11,688 bases of DNA from Pseudomonadota bacterium (lineage in GTDB: Bacteria > Pseudomonadota > Gammaproteobacteria > Burkholderiales > Burkholderiaceae_B). Made by a program: the position numbers and the translations under genes. Below, piece after piece: positions 1 through 6,402 of the stretch. The stretch covers positions 1 to 11,688 of the forward strand of contig JAEYVD010000045.1 in assembly GCA_023432075.1 (NCBI GenBank). Reading direction: 5' to 3'. The notes beneath the pieces are model-generated. The model did not search any database. It had not been told where the DNA came from and saw only the letters and a list, made by a program, of their open reading frames with translations. Each line of letters starts with the position of its first letter. Within the stretch, counting starts at the first letter, position 1.

Positions 1-1205
1 TGGAAGACGGCGATGTCGTCGACCTGCAACTGTCGCGCGTCTGGATCGTGGACGCCGCCGGCAAGAACGTCGACCGCGAAGTGCACACCGTGCACGTGCA
101 CACGGGCGCTGCCGAACTGGGCCCCTACCGCCACTACATGCAGAAAGAAATCTTCGAGCAGCCGCGTGCGGTCGGCGACACCCTGCAAGATATCGAATCC
201 ATCACGCCGGAGCTCTTTGGCGACGACGCCTACAAGATCTTCAAGGAAGTCGATTCCCTGCTGATCCTGGCCTGCGGCACCAGCTACTACGCGGGCCTGA
301 CCGCCAAGTACTGGATCGAATCGATCGCCAAGATCCCGGTCGCCGTCGAAATCGCCAGCGAATACCGCTACCGCGACAGCGTGCCGAACCCGCGCTCGCT
401 GGTCGTGACGATCTCGCAGTCCGGCGAAACCGCCGACACGCTGGCCGCCCTGAAGCACGCCCGCTCGCTGGGCATGGAACACACGCTGACCATCTGCAAC
501 GTGTCCACCAGCGCGATGGTGCGCGAGTGCAAGCTGTCGTACATCACACGCGCCGGCGTCGAAATCGGCGTGGCGTCGACCAAGGCCTTCACCACCCAGC
601 TCACCGCGCTGTTCCTCTTGACCCTGGCGCTGGCGCAAACGCGCGGCAAGCTCACGGAAGAGCAGGAAGCCGAGCACCTGAAGGCGCTGCGCCACCTGCC
701 GTCCGCCATCGGCTCGGTGCTGGCGCTGGAACCGCAGATTATGGCGTGGGCCGACCGCTTCGCCTCGAAGGAAAACGCCCTGTTCCTGGGCCGCGGCATG
801 CACTACCCGATCGCCCTGGAAGGCGCGCTCAAGCTCAAGGAAATCAGCTACATCCACGCCGAAGCCTATCCGGCGGGTGAACTGAAGCACGGCCCGCTGG
901 CGCTGGTCACCGAGCACATGCCGGTCGTCACCATCGCACCCAAGGACGAGCTGCTGGAAAAGCTGAAGTCCAACATGCAGGAAGTGCGCGCGCGTGGCGG
1001 CGAGCTGTATGTGTTTGCCGACGCCGACAGCAAGATCCAAAGCGCCGAAGGCATGCACGTGATCCGCATGCCGGAACACTACGGCAAGCTGTCGCCGATT
1101 CTGCACACGGTGCCGCTGCAGTTGCTGTCGTATCACACCGCCTGCGCGCGGGGTACCGATGTGGATAAGCCGCGGAATCTGGCCAAGAGCGTGACGGTGG
1201 AGTGA
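1..1205 (+). CDS. glmS: Glutamine--fructose-6-phosphate aminotransferase (isomerizing), 3' part
   Basis: The 5' end lies outside the window; the first complete codon is at base 3 and the frame runs 400 codons to TGA at 1203-1205. GlmS makes glucosamine-6-phosphate from fructose-6-phosphate and glutamine, the first step to UDP-GlcNAc for peptidoglycan and LPS, in the cytoplasm. About 210 residues of the N-terminal glutaminase domain are missing from view. Visible are the linker, [13 protein letters not shown], the first SIS domain (ACGTSYYAG and [13 protein letters not shown]), the second SIS domain ([38 protein letters not shown]), and the C-terminal tail [13 protein letters not shown]. That tail carries the catalytic lysine of the isomerase site and matches Escherichia coli GlmS almost exactly. 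There is no sign of a frameshift. In this group the gene often follows glmU, which would lie upstream of the window; no ribozyme element can be assessed here because the leader is absent. Confidence 0.97.
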   Translation, partial: EDGDVVDLQLSRVWIVDAAGKNVDREVHTVHVHTGAAELGPYRHYMQKEIFEQPRAVGDTLQDIESITPELFGDDAYKIFKEVDSLLILACGTSYYAGLTAKYWIESIAKIPVAVEIASEYRYRDSVPNPRSLVVTISQSGETADTLAALKHARSLGMEHTLTICNVSTSAMVRECKLSYITRAGVEIGVASTKAFTTQLTALFLLTLALAQTRGKLTEEQEAEHLKALRHLPSAIGSVLALEPQIMAWADRFASKENALFLGRGMHYPIALEGALKLKEISYIHAEAYPAGELKHGPLALVTEHMPVVTIAPKDELLEKLKSNMQEVRARGGELYVFADADSKIQSAEGMHVIRMPEHYGKLSPILHTVPLQLLSYHTACARGTDVDKPRNLAKSVTVE

Positions 1206-1251
1206 TGCGGTAACGGATGCATTCCGTTTTTCCGTTTCGCTTTGTACATGG

Positions 1252-1277
1252 ACAAGGGCCGCGCGAGCGGCCCTTGT
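1252..1277 (+). terminator. glmS transcription terminator hairpin
   Basis: A perfect 11-bp GC-rich stem (1252-1262 pairing with 1267-1277) closes on the GNRA-type tetraloop GCGA, 46 bases after the glmS stop. The downstream strand has only a short interrupted T run (TTGTTC). The structure is therefore a convincing terminator-type hairpin, but its Rho-independent strength is uncertain. Confidence 0.75.
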
Positions 1278-1362
1278 TCACGACCAATGCGCGTGATTGA
1301 AAGCTTGGCGTGCGCCAGCTGTGGCACTACCGCGCGCTTGCCAGCGTTATAAGGCGAAATCG

Positions 1363-1398
1363 GGAGCGTAGGCCAAGCCGATACGGACTGGACGCTCC
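1363..1398 (-). terminator. Possible terminator stem downstream of the SnoaL-like gene
   Basis: GGAGCGT (1363-1369) and ACGCTCC (1392-1398) form a perfect 7-bp stem with a 22-base loop, starting 22 bases beyond the stop of the minus-strand SnoaL-like gene. On the minus strand it is followed by CGATTTCGCC, which is only weakly T-rich. The rest of the 1278-1420 gap shows nothing recognisable. The call is tentative. Confidence 0.3.
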
Positions 1399-1420
1399 GG
1401 CTCAACATTCTTGCGGTCGT

Positions 1421-1888
1421 TCAGAGGCCGAGTTCCGACAAGCCCGGATGATCGTCGGGCCGGCGGCCGAGAGGCCAATGGAACTTTCGCTCCGATTCCT
1501 TGATCGGCATGTCGTTGATGCAGGCGTAGCGGCGGTGCATCAGTCCGTCAGGCATGAACTCCCAGTTCTCGTTGCCGTACGAGCGGAACCAATTGCCCGC
1601 GTCGTCGTGCCACTCGTAGGCGTAACGCACGGCGATCCGGTTGCCATCGTGTGCCCAGAGTTCCTTGATGAGCCGGTAGTCGAGTTCCTTCTTCCACTTC
1701 CGATCCAGGAAGCCTTGGGCTTCTGCCCGGTTGTTGGCGAATTCGGCGCGATTGCGCCATTTGGTATCCAGCGTATAGGCCAGCGCGACTTTCGCGGCAT
1801 CGCGCGTGTTCCAACCATCTTCGGCGAGCCGTACCTTCTGAATGGCGGTTTCTTTGGTGAACGGCGGCAGCGGGGGGCGAGTTTCCAT
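1421..1888 (-). CDS. Nuclear transport factor 2/SnoaL-like protein (DUF1348 type)
   Basis: The 155-residue protein has the length and signature of the DUF1348 group of the NTF2/SnoaL-like superfamily. Landmarks are [20 protein letters not shown] near the N terminus, TKWRNR in the middle, [20 protein letters not shown], and the C-terminal half with GNENWEF and [11 protein letters not shown]. These small alpha+beta barrels have a central pocket that in different members binds or isomerises small molecules. No biochemical function is established for this subgroup, so the substrate is unknown. No signal peptide or membrane segment is visible, so it is presumably cytoplasmic. The ATG at 1888 has a strong ribosome site, AGGAG at 1894-1898, five bases upstream. 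It is divergent from a TetR-family gene, and the promoter overlaps 18-bp operator-like repeats, so repression by that TetR is likely. Confidence 0.9.
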   Translation of the reverse strand: METRPPLPPFTKETAIQKVRLAEDGWNTRDAAKVALAYTLDTKWRNRAEFANNRAEAQGFLDRKWKKELDYRLIKELWAHDGNRIAVRYAYEWHDDAGNWFRSYGNENWEFMPDGLMHRRYACINDMPIKESERKFHWPLGRRPDDHPGLSELGL

Positions 1889-1910
1889 GATTGCTCCTGG
1901 GCGGAATCGA

Positions 1911-1997
1911 GTAGAACGGTCTGTCTACATGTGCAGATTAGCGCAAGTGGAACGACCTGTCTACTACTGATTGCAGGGGGTGGACCGATCTGTCTAC
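1911..1997. repeat. Three copies of an 18-bp TetR operator-like repeat
   Basis: Direct copies lie at 1911-1928, 1947-1964 and 1980-1997, with start-to-start spacing of 36 and 33 bases. The shared sequence is GTRGAMCGRYCTGTCTAC, and 14 of 18 positions are identical in all three. Each copy is itself an imperfect dyad of the form GTRGAC-N6-GTCTAC, typical of TetR-family operators. The copies cover the predicted -35 and start point of the leftward promoter and the spacer and -10 of the rightward promoter. The simplest reading is that the adjacent TetR protein binds here to repress both genes. Confidence 0.8.
1935..1963 (-). promoter_or_regulatory. Predicted sigma70 promoter of the SnoaL-like gene
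   Basis: On the minus strand, TAGACA (1958-1963, 5/6 to the -35 consensus) is followed after exactly 17 bases by TAATCT (1935-1940) as the -10 element. The predicted start of transcription falls near 1928-1929, giving a leader of about 40 bases. The -35 lies inside the middle operator repeat and the start point inside the first one. This is read by eye and not experimentally supported. Confidence 0.5.
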
Positions 1998-2000
1998 AAT
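1971..2000 (+). promoter_or_regulatory. Predicted promoter of the first tetR gene (leaderless transcript)
   Basis: The -10 element TACAAT (1995-2000, 5/6 to consensus) lies 18 bases after a poor -35, TTGCAG (1971-1976). The expected transcription start is 6-7 bases past the -10, at or next to the A of the ATG at 2006. No Shine-Dalgarno sequence is seen between the -10 and the ATG, so the message is probably leaderless. The third operator copy covers the spacer and the first half of the -10. Confidence 0.5.
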
Positions 2001-2005
2001 GCGTC

Positions 2006-2575
2006 ATGACACGCAACACTCCCCCCGTCGACACGCTCTCGCCCCGTGAACGCATCCTGCACGCGGCCCATGCCTTGTTTTACGGCCAGGGCATTCGCGC
2101 CACCGGGGTCGACAAGATCATCGAAGCCGCCGCCGTCACCAAGGTGACGTTCTATCGGCACTATCCCAGCAAGGAATTGCTGGTGATGGCTTATCTCGAA
2201 TTCCGTCACGAACGCTGGATGCAGTGGTTTAGCGCTAGCCTCGCGTCCAACCTGGCCGCCGGCGCCTCGCAGATTGACTCGCTGGCGCTCACGCTGCGCG
2301 ACTGGTTCGACAGCGAGGAATTCCGCGGCTGCGCCTTCTTGAACGCCGCAGCCGAGTTCGGCTCCACGCATCCCGAGATACTGAAGGTCGTGCGCGAGCA
2401 TAAGAACGACGTCGCGAGATGTCTGGACGAGATCTTCGAAAGCCCTGGCCACTCCCTGGGCGGCCCCCTCACGGTCGCCATCGACGGCGCCATCGTGCAC
2501 GCCCAGATGGGCGAATCCACCGATCGCGCCATCGATGCCATGCGGCGTCTCTCGCACTGCGTTCTGGATGATTGA
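2006..2575 (+). CDS. TetR/AcrR-family transcriptional repressor
   Basis: The 189-residue protein carries an N-terminal TetR helix-turn-helix at about residues 12-60: RERILHAAHALFYGQGI, then GVDKIIEAAAVTKVTFYRHY with the typical FYRHYPSKEEL-like end of the recognition helix. The rest is a ligand-binding helical domain (residues 65-189) with the FRGCAFLNAAAEF segment common in one TetR subgroup. The frame stays open well upstream to 1310, but the ATG at 2006 was chosen because the HTH begins about 12 residues later and the upstream frame overlaps the divergent gene and promoters. There is no good Shine-Dalgarno. The gene is divergent from the SnoaL-like gene with three operator copies between, so autorepression and control of the neighbour are inferred. 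The inducer is unknown. Confidence 0.92.
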   Translation: MTRNTPPVDTLSPRERILHAAHALFYGQGIRATGVDKIIEAAAVTKVTFYRHYPSKELLVMAYLEFRHERWMQWFSASLASNLAAGASQIDSLALTLRDWFDSEEFRGCAFLNAAAEFGSTHPEILKVVREHKNDVARCLDEIFESPGHSLGGPLTVAIDGAIVHAQMGESTDRAIDAMRRLSHCVLDD

Positions 2576-2651
2576 CGCCTGCGAAGGCGTATGTGGGTTG
2601 CCGCGAATGGCGCTCTCACGTCTCGCGCCGTGGATGGCGGCTTTCAACCCG

Positions 2652-2665
2652 ACTGGCGCGCCAGT
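2652..2665. other. 14-bp perfect palindrome in a convergent gap
   Basis: ACTGGCGCGCCAGT is a perfect palindrome in the 155-base gap (2576-2730) between the convergent tetR and MBL-fold genes. As RNA it could form only a 5-bp stem with a CGCG loop and no T run. It may be a weak bidirectional terminator or chance in high-GC DNA. Nothing else is recognisable in this gap. Confidence 0.25.
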
Positions 2666-2730
2666 TGCACTAGGTGACTATCCACGCCCGGACGATATCA
2701 ACATTGGTCGTCATGGCATCGTCCTCTGGA

Positions 2731-3630
2731 TCAGCCCCACTTCATCTCGCCTTTGGCCACCTTGGCGCCGATTTGCAACGCGGGCGCGAGGCCGGCATTG
2801 GGGTAGCGCTTGACCATGGCTGCGATCAGGGCATCGCTGTTGGCGGCCTTGGACACTTCTTCCTCGAACGCGAGCAGGTACTCACGGGTGTAGTTGACGG
2901 CCGAGACGTCCTCTGCCCCCTCGACCGCCATGTGCCCCGGCACGACCACGGCAGGCTTGCGCGCCGCGATGGCTTCCAGGTTCTTGATCCAGGCCGCGCG
3001 GGCTGCGGGCGTGGGGGTGTCGGCGGTCCACACATGCAGGCCGGAGAAGACCAGCACGCCGCCGAACACCGCGTTCAATGACGGCACCCACAGATAGCGG
3101 CGGTTATCCATGCCCTGTGCCTTGACGATCTCAATCGCGTTGCCGTCGAGCGTCAGCGCGTGACCATCGAAGGCTTCCGGGAAAACGATGTCGGCCAGGC
3201 TGCGCGGGCCGTTTTCCTTGAGCTGGGGTGACCAGGTGTCGATCTTTTTCTGCACGTTGGCGCGGATGGCGGCGATGGTGTCGGAAGCGGCGATTACCTT
3301 GGCTTGCGGAAACGCGGCCTTGATCGCGCCCAGGCTGAAGTAATAGTCAGGATCGCTCTGGCTGATGTAGATGGTGGTCAGCGTCTTGCCCGTTGTCTTG
3401 ATGGCATCGGCCACCGCGCGGCCATCGGGCAGTGAAAAGCCGCCATCGATCAGGATCGCTTCCCGGGCACCCGAGAGCAGTACGGGGGCACGAAAGAAGC
3501 CTTTTTCTCCGGCGGGATAGTGCTTCCATTGCAAGGGAGCGCCCGTGTCCGAGGCGTTCGCGCGTCCGGCCAGGACGGTGGCGGCGCCGGCGGCGGCCGC
3601 GGCTTGAATAAAGTCTCGACGAGTCATCAT
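2731..3630 (-). CDS. Tat-exported metallo-beta-lactamase-fold protein with degenerate metal site
   Basis: The 299-residue protein starts with a twin-arginine signal (TRRDFIQ at residues 3-9, an alanine-rich core, then ANA with likely cleavage after residue 26), so it is predicted to be exported folded to the periplasm. The mature part looks like the MBL fold: ILIDGGF (59-65), TTIYISQSDPDYYFSLG (85-101), GMDNRRYL (173-180), VFGGVLVFSG (188-197) and VVVPGH (228-233). Relatives carry HxDPDH at the second motif. Here it reads Q91-S-D-P-D95-Y96, so both histidines are lost, the usual GH of the third motif is GMD, and the usual Asp of the fourth is absent. Only the last motif His remains. A binuclear zinc hydrolase is therefore doubtful. 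Two ATGs in tandem (3630, 3627) follow a GGAAAG ribosome site. It lies 54 bases after the alpha/beta hydrolase gene and is probably co-transcribed. Confidence 0.85.
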   Translation of the reverse strand: MMTRRDFIQAAAAAGAATVLAGRANASDTGAPLQWKHYPAGEKGFFRAPVLLSGAREAILIDGGFSLPDGRAVADAIKTTGKTLTTIYISQSDPDYYFSLGAIKAAFPQAKVIAASDTIAAIRANVQKKIDTWSPQLKENGPRSLADIVFPEAFDGHALTLDGNAIEIVKAQGMDNRRYLWVPSLNAVFGGVLVFSGLHVWTADTPTPAARAAWIKNLEAIAARKPAVVVPGHMAVEGAEDVSAVNYTREYLLAFEEEVSKAANSDALIAAMVKRYPNAGLAPALQIGAKVAKGEMKWG

Positions 3631-3684
3631 GATGCTTTCCGGCTGAATGTAAGCGTTAGGAGAATGGATTCGGGCGCCTGGTGC

Positions 3685-4452
3685 CTAGGGCAATGCGTGG
3701 GCTGCCCGCTCAATGAAGTCGGTGACCGCCTGCGGCTGGGAGATCATGGATAGGTGGCTTGACGCCAACGACGTGACGGCCGACCTTGCCTGTGCGGACA
3801 TCTTGCGTTGCAGCGCTTCGGGTACGGCGGCATCGCCTTGCGTCATCAGATAAAAGCTGGGCTTGCCGCGCCATGCCGCATGACCGATTTTTTCGCCAAA
3901 TGCCTGGGCGGCGATTGGCTGCTGCATCGCCGTCAGGAGACGCACTTTGTCGGGAGCCACGTCGCCCGCCATGACGCGGCCAAAAGTGGCTTCGTCCAGC
4001 CAGATGAATCCGTCATGGTCCGGGCGTAAGGCTTGCATGGGCACGGCCTGGCGTTCAAGCATCTCTGCCACGGACTCGTTGGAATCCGGAACCAGCGCGG
4101 ACACATACGCGATGCCCCTGACGTTCGGTTCGTTGGCGGCAGCCGTCACCACGGCGCCTGCCCACGAGTGGCCCACGATCAGAGCGTCGCCCTGCTGACG
4201 CCGAAGCACGCGCGTGGTGGCTTCGATGTCGGCGGCCAGGGAAGTCAGCGGGTTCTGGACTGCGGTGACGGTAAATCCCTTTGCCTGCAGGCGGGCAATG
4301 ACGCCGGACCATATCGATCCGTCGGTGAAGGCGCCATGAACCAGGACAATGTTGCGCACTGGCTCGGCTGCGCTGGACATGGCCGGCAGGATGGCGCAGG
4401 TGGAGAGGATGGCCGAATGCAGCAGGCGGATCAGCGGAATGCGGTGATTCAT
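3685..4452 (-). CDS. Exported alpha/beta hydrolase
   Basis: This 255-residue protein has an N-terminal Sec signal (basic start NHRIPLIR, hydrophobic residues 10-24, likely cleavage around residue 29), so it acts in the periplasm or outside the cell. The alpha/beta-hydrolase core begins with NIVLVHGAF (34-42, the HG oxyanion motif). The nucleophile elbow VGHSWAG (93-99) places Ser96 as nucleophile; the probable acid is Asp207 (MTQGDAAVP) and the probable base His233 (SSHLSM). All three triad members are thus present. The family includes EstC-like and pyrethroid-hydrolase-like esterases; the substrate cannot be told. The ATG at 4452 has GGAG about 7 bases upstream. It is the first gene of a likely two-gene unit with the MBL-fold gene. 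The upstream lysR gene faces the same way but is 206 bases off. Confidence 0.9.
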   Translation of the reverse strand: MNHRIPLIRLLHSAILSTCAILPAMSSAAEPVRNIVLVHGAFTDGSIWSGVIARLQAKGFTVTAVQNPLTSLAADIEATTRVLRRQQGDALIVGHSWAGAVVTAAANEPNVRGIAYVSALVPDSNESVAEMLERQAVPMQALRPDHDGFIWLDEATFGRVMAGDVAPDKVRLLTAMQQPIAAQAFGEKIGHAAWRGKPSFYLMTQGDAAVPEALQRKMSAQARSAVTSLASSHLSMISQPQAVTDFIERAAHALP

Positions 4453-4562
4453 GATTGGGCTCCAGCAAGCGAAAGGGCTCGATCCATTGTCGTGCTTGCG
4501 TCGCCTCTGACGGAAGGAAGCCTGAAGGCCGCGGACCAGTCATCCGCAGCGCATCCGGCAGT

Positions 4563-4574
4563 GGAGCATGCTCC
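4563..4574. other. 12-bp palindrome upstream of the alpha/beta hydrolase
   Basis: GGAGCATGCTCC is a perfect 12-bp palindrome in the 206-base gap between lysR and the hydrolase gene, about 110 bases upstream of the hydrolase ATG. It could be a regulator site, but it has no T-N11-A form and no second copy, and chance is possible. Otherwise the gap shows only a short GC hairpin and a weak -10-like GACAAT on the minus strand (4486-4491) without a matching -35. Confidence 0.25.
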
Positions 4575-4644
4575 TCACCCCGCCTACAACGGCAAAACGC
4601 GATACGCAGCGTCCTGAAAAAGCGCGGTTTTCCCCGTTGACGTC

Positions 4645-4658
4645 CGCGCAAGCGCGCG
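4645..4658 (-). terminator. Short GC hairpin just after the lysR stop
   Basis: CGCGC (4645-4649) pairs with GCGCG (4654-4658) around a four-base loop, immediately beyond the lysR TAA at 4659-4661. No T run follows on the minus strand. It may help end the lysR transcript, but the stem is short and the support is weak. Confidence 0.25.
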
Positions 4659-5606
4659 TTACTCCGCGGGTGAAATGGGTTCGCAGCCGTACTGCCCGGA
4701 CACGTGCTTCATGACCTCCGGGACGTTTCGCGCCAGATATTCCACAAACGCACGTACGGCAGGCACCATGCCTCGTCGCGAGGGGTACACCAGATGCAAT
4801 TGATGCCGGGATCGCGCATGGTCCGGCAGCAGCGCAACGAGCTGGTTGCTGTCCAGGGCATTTGCGCAAACGTGAGTGGGAAGATGGGCGACGCCCACAC
4901 CTGCGACTGCGGCGTGGTGGAGCAGGTACACGTCGTCGGACACCAGCAGGGACCGATAGTCGATCGTCTGCACCGAGCCGTCCGCGGCAGCGATCCGCCA
5001 GCGGGGCGGTTCGCCATTGATGCCTTTGGGGCCGATGCCCAGGGCGCCCTGCAAGTCCGCTGGCTCCGCGAATGGGCCGTGCTTAGCCACGAACGACGGG
5101 CTGGCCACCAGGACTTGTTCGCTGACGCCCAACGAGCGCACCACGAGCTCGGAATCGTCCAGCACGGTTCGTATCCGGATGGCGACGTCGAATCCCTCTG
5201 CGATCACGTCCACCCGCCGGCTCGTGATCTCGAACTCGAGCTGCACCTCCGGTTCGCTGAGCAGAAATTGCGGCAGGACACGGGCGAGGAACAGATGGGC
5301 GACCCCGACGGGACAACTGACCCGCACTTTGCCGATCGGGCCTTCGGCAGCTTGCTGGGCCACGTCGACGGCGGCCTTGGCTGCGGTGGTGACGCTTTGG
5401 CAGTGCTTGTAGAACTCGTTGCCGGCATCGGTCAATCCGACGACGCGCGTGGAACGGTGCAGCAGCCGTACGCCCAATTGATCTTCGAGGTCCCCGATGC
5501 GGCGGCTGACCTTCGACTTGGGAAATCCCAGCGCGCGGCCCGCGCTGGAAAAGCTGCCGTGTTCCACAACAGCGGCAAACAAGGCCAAGTCGTTCAGATC
5601 GATCAT
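4659..5606 (-). CDS. LysR-family transcriptional regulator
   Basis: The 315-residue length is typical of LysR regulators. The N-terminal winged HTH spans about residues 1-60: LNDLALFAAVVEHGSFSSAG, then FPKSKVSRRIGDLEDQLGVR, then LLHRSTRVVGLTDAG. A linker helix and a periplasmic-binding-protein-like effector domain follow from about residue 90 (GKVRVSCPVGVAHLFLARVL onward). It belongs by eye to the large group of LysR proteins that control divergent oxidoreductases. The ATG at 5606 has a GGGAG ribosome site about 6-7 bases upstream. It is divergent from an azoreductase gene with a T-N11-A dyad between, so it probably controls that gene and itself. The co-inducer is unknown, though quinones or azo/nitro-aromatics would fit the neighbour. 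Confidence 0.94.
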   Translation of the reverse strand: MIDLNDLALFAAVVEHGSFSSAGRALGFPKSKVSRRIGDLEDQLGVRLLHRSTRVVGLTDAGNEFYKHCQSVTTAAKAAVDVAQQAAEGPIGKVRVSCPVGVAHLFLARVLPQFLLSEPEVQLEFEITSRRVDVIAEGFDVAIRIRTVLDDSELVVRSLGVSEQVLVASPSFVAKHGPFAEPADLQGALGIGPKGINGEPPRWRIAAADGSVQTIDYRSLLVSDDVYLLHHAAVAGVGVAHLPTHVCANALDSNQLVALLPDHARSRHQLHLVYPSRRGMVPAVRAFVEYLARNVPEVMKHVSGQYGCEPISPAE

Positions 5607-5622
5607 GCGCGGCTCCCGGTTT

Positions 5623-5652
5623 ATTGTCCCGTCCCATGAGACAAAGCGTCAT
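5623..5652 (-). promoter_or_regulatory. Predicted lysR promoter
   Basis: On the minus strand, ATGACG (5647-5652, 4/6 to the -35) is followed after 18 bases by GACAAT (5623-5628, 4/6 to the -10). The LysR dyad sits in the spacer and over the -10, an arrangement that suits negative autoregulation. The match is moderate and eye-read. Confidence 0.35.
5624..5644. promoter_or_regulatory. LysR-type operator (T-N11-A dyad)
   Basis: TTGTC (5624-5628) and GACAA (5640-5644) form a perfect 5+5 inverted repeat separated by 11 bases, with one more matched pair inside (C5630 with G5638). It contains the T-N11-A spacing common to LysR sites and lies 18-38 bases upstream of the lysR ATG, in the lysR/azoreductase gap. 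The only rightward promoter I can draw is weak: GAGACA at 5638-5643, then CATTCT at 5660-5665. That fits a gene needing activation by LysR. Confidence 0.55.
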
Positions 5653-5724
5653 GCTGTCGCATTCTAGCGCCCAGAATCAGGCGGAAGTAGAGTGCCGTCA
5701 CCGTATCCCTTTCCGAGAAATTCC

Positions 5725-6351
5725 ATGCAAGTCCTGCTGATTGATTCTTCGATTCTTGGCGATGCCTCCGCCTCGCGTGCGCTGACGCATGAGGTGCTCG
5801 ATTCGATTATTTCGCTCGTACCCACCAGCAAGCTCATCTACCGCGACGTGGTAGAGGAACCCATCGCCCACCTGACTGGCTCGATTGCAGCAGGATTTCG
5901 GCCGATCGGCCCCACGAGCTTTGATGCCGAAACGATCAAGGAGCACGCGCGTTCGGAGTCGCTGGTTAACGAGTTCCTGGCGAGCGACGTCGTTGTGATC
6001 GGCGCGCCCATGTACAACTTTTCCGTGTCGAGTCAGTTGAAGGCCTGGATCGATCGCATCGTGCAGCCCGGCCGCACGTTCAAGTACACGCCGGCGGGCC
6101 CGGTGGGACTGGCAGGTCCGAAAGCCGTCATCGTGGTGTCCACCCGGGGCGGCAGCTACCTCTCCGGGCCGATGAGCGGACTCGATTTCCAGGAGGCCTA
6201 CATCAAGGCGGCGTTCGGCTTCATGGGTATTTCGGACGTCCAGTTCGTGCGTGCGGAAAACATGTCGCGCGGCACGGAGGCGAGCGCCAAGTCCATGGCC
6301 GGCGCGCGCGAGGAGATCGACAACATCGTCCGGCTGGCGCTTACCGTCTGA
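5725..6351 (+). CDS. azoR: FMN-dependent NADH-azoreductase
   Basis: From the ATG at 5725 the protein has 208 residues, matching AzoR-family length and start (MQVLLIDSSIL, compare E. coli AzoR MSKVLVLKSSIL). It is a flavodoxin-like FMN enzyme that reduces quinones and azo dyes with NADH, usually as a cytoplasmic dimer. Visible FMN-binding segments are the phosphate loop SSILGDASASR (8-18), APMYNFSVSSQLKAWID (94-110), and STRGGSY (139-145). FGFMGISDVQFVRAE (164-178) is the conserved family C-terminal strand and helix. The frame also has a GTG at 5692 with GGAAG five bases before it, which would add 11 residues (MPSPYPFPRNS). The ATG was preferred because the first beta strand begins right after it, although its own ribosome site (GAG at 5714) is poor. 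The gene is divergent from lysR and convergent with a tetR gene. Confidence 0.93.
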   Translation: MQVLLIDSSILGDASASRALTHEVLDSIISLVPTSKLIYRDVVEEPIAHLTGSIAAGFRPIGPTSFDAETIKEHARSESLVNEFLASDVVVIGAPMYNFSVSSQLKAWIDRIVQPGRTFKYTPAGPVGLAGPKAVIVVSTRGGSYLSGPMSGLDFQEAYIKAAFGFMGISDVQFVRAENMSRGTEASAKSMAGAREEIDNIVRLALTV

Positions 6352-6379
6352 GGCGGACGAAATGGCGTTCACGCCTCAG
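6348..6379 (+). terminator. Hairpin overlapping the azoreductase stop codon
   Basis: CTGAGGCG (6348-6355) and CGCCTCAG (6372-6379) are perfect 8-bp arms around a 16-base loop; the left arm includes the TGA stop. It lies between two convergent genes and could stop transcription from both sides. There is no T run after either arm, so the strength is uncertain. Confidence 0.4.
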
Positions 6380-6402
6380 TTGCATTCGCGCTCCTGGCCA
6401 GA

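Noticed and set aside
1310..2005. Long upstream extension of the first TetR frame (421 codons in total).
   Set aside because: It runs antisense across the SnoaL-like gene and through both promoters and all three operator copies. The TetR HTH begins about 12 residues after the ATG at 2006, so the upstream part is only open frame in GC-rich DNA.
1994..2647. 217-codon minus-strand frame opposite the first tetR gene.
   Set aside because: No domain is visible, and it is the exact antisense of a clear TetR protein.
4055..4651. 198-codon minus-strand frame overlapping the alpha/beta hydrolase start and the lysR gap.
   Set aside because: It is arginine- and proline-rich, as expected of an out-of-frame GC-rich translation, and conflicts with the hydrolase frame that has a signal peptide and full catalytic triad.
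4704..5639. 311-codon open frame opposite lysR.
   Set aside because: It mirrors the lysR coding strand, has no recognisable domain, and reads through the lysR promoter. LysR itself is unmistakable, so this is a shadow frame.
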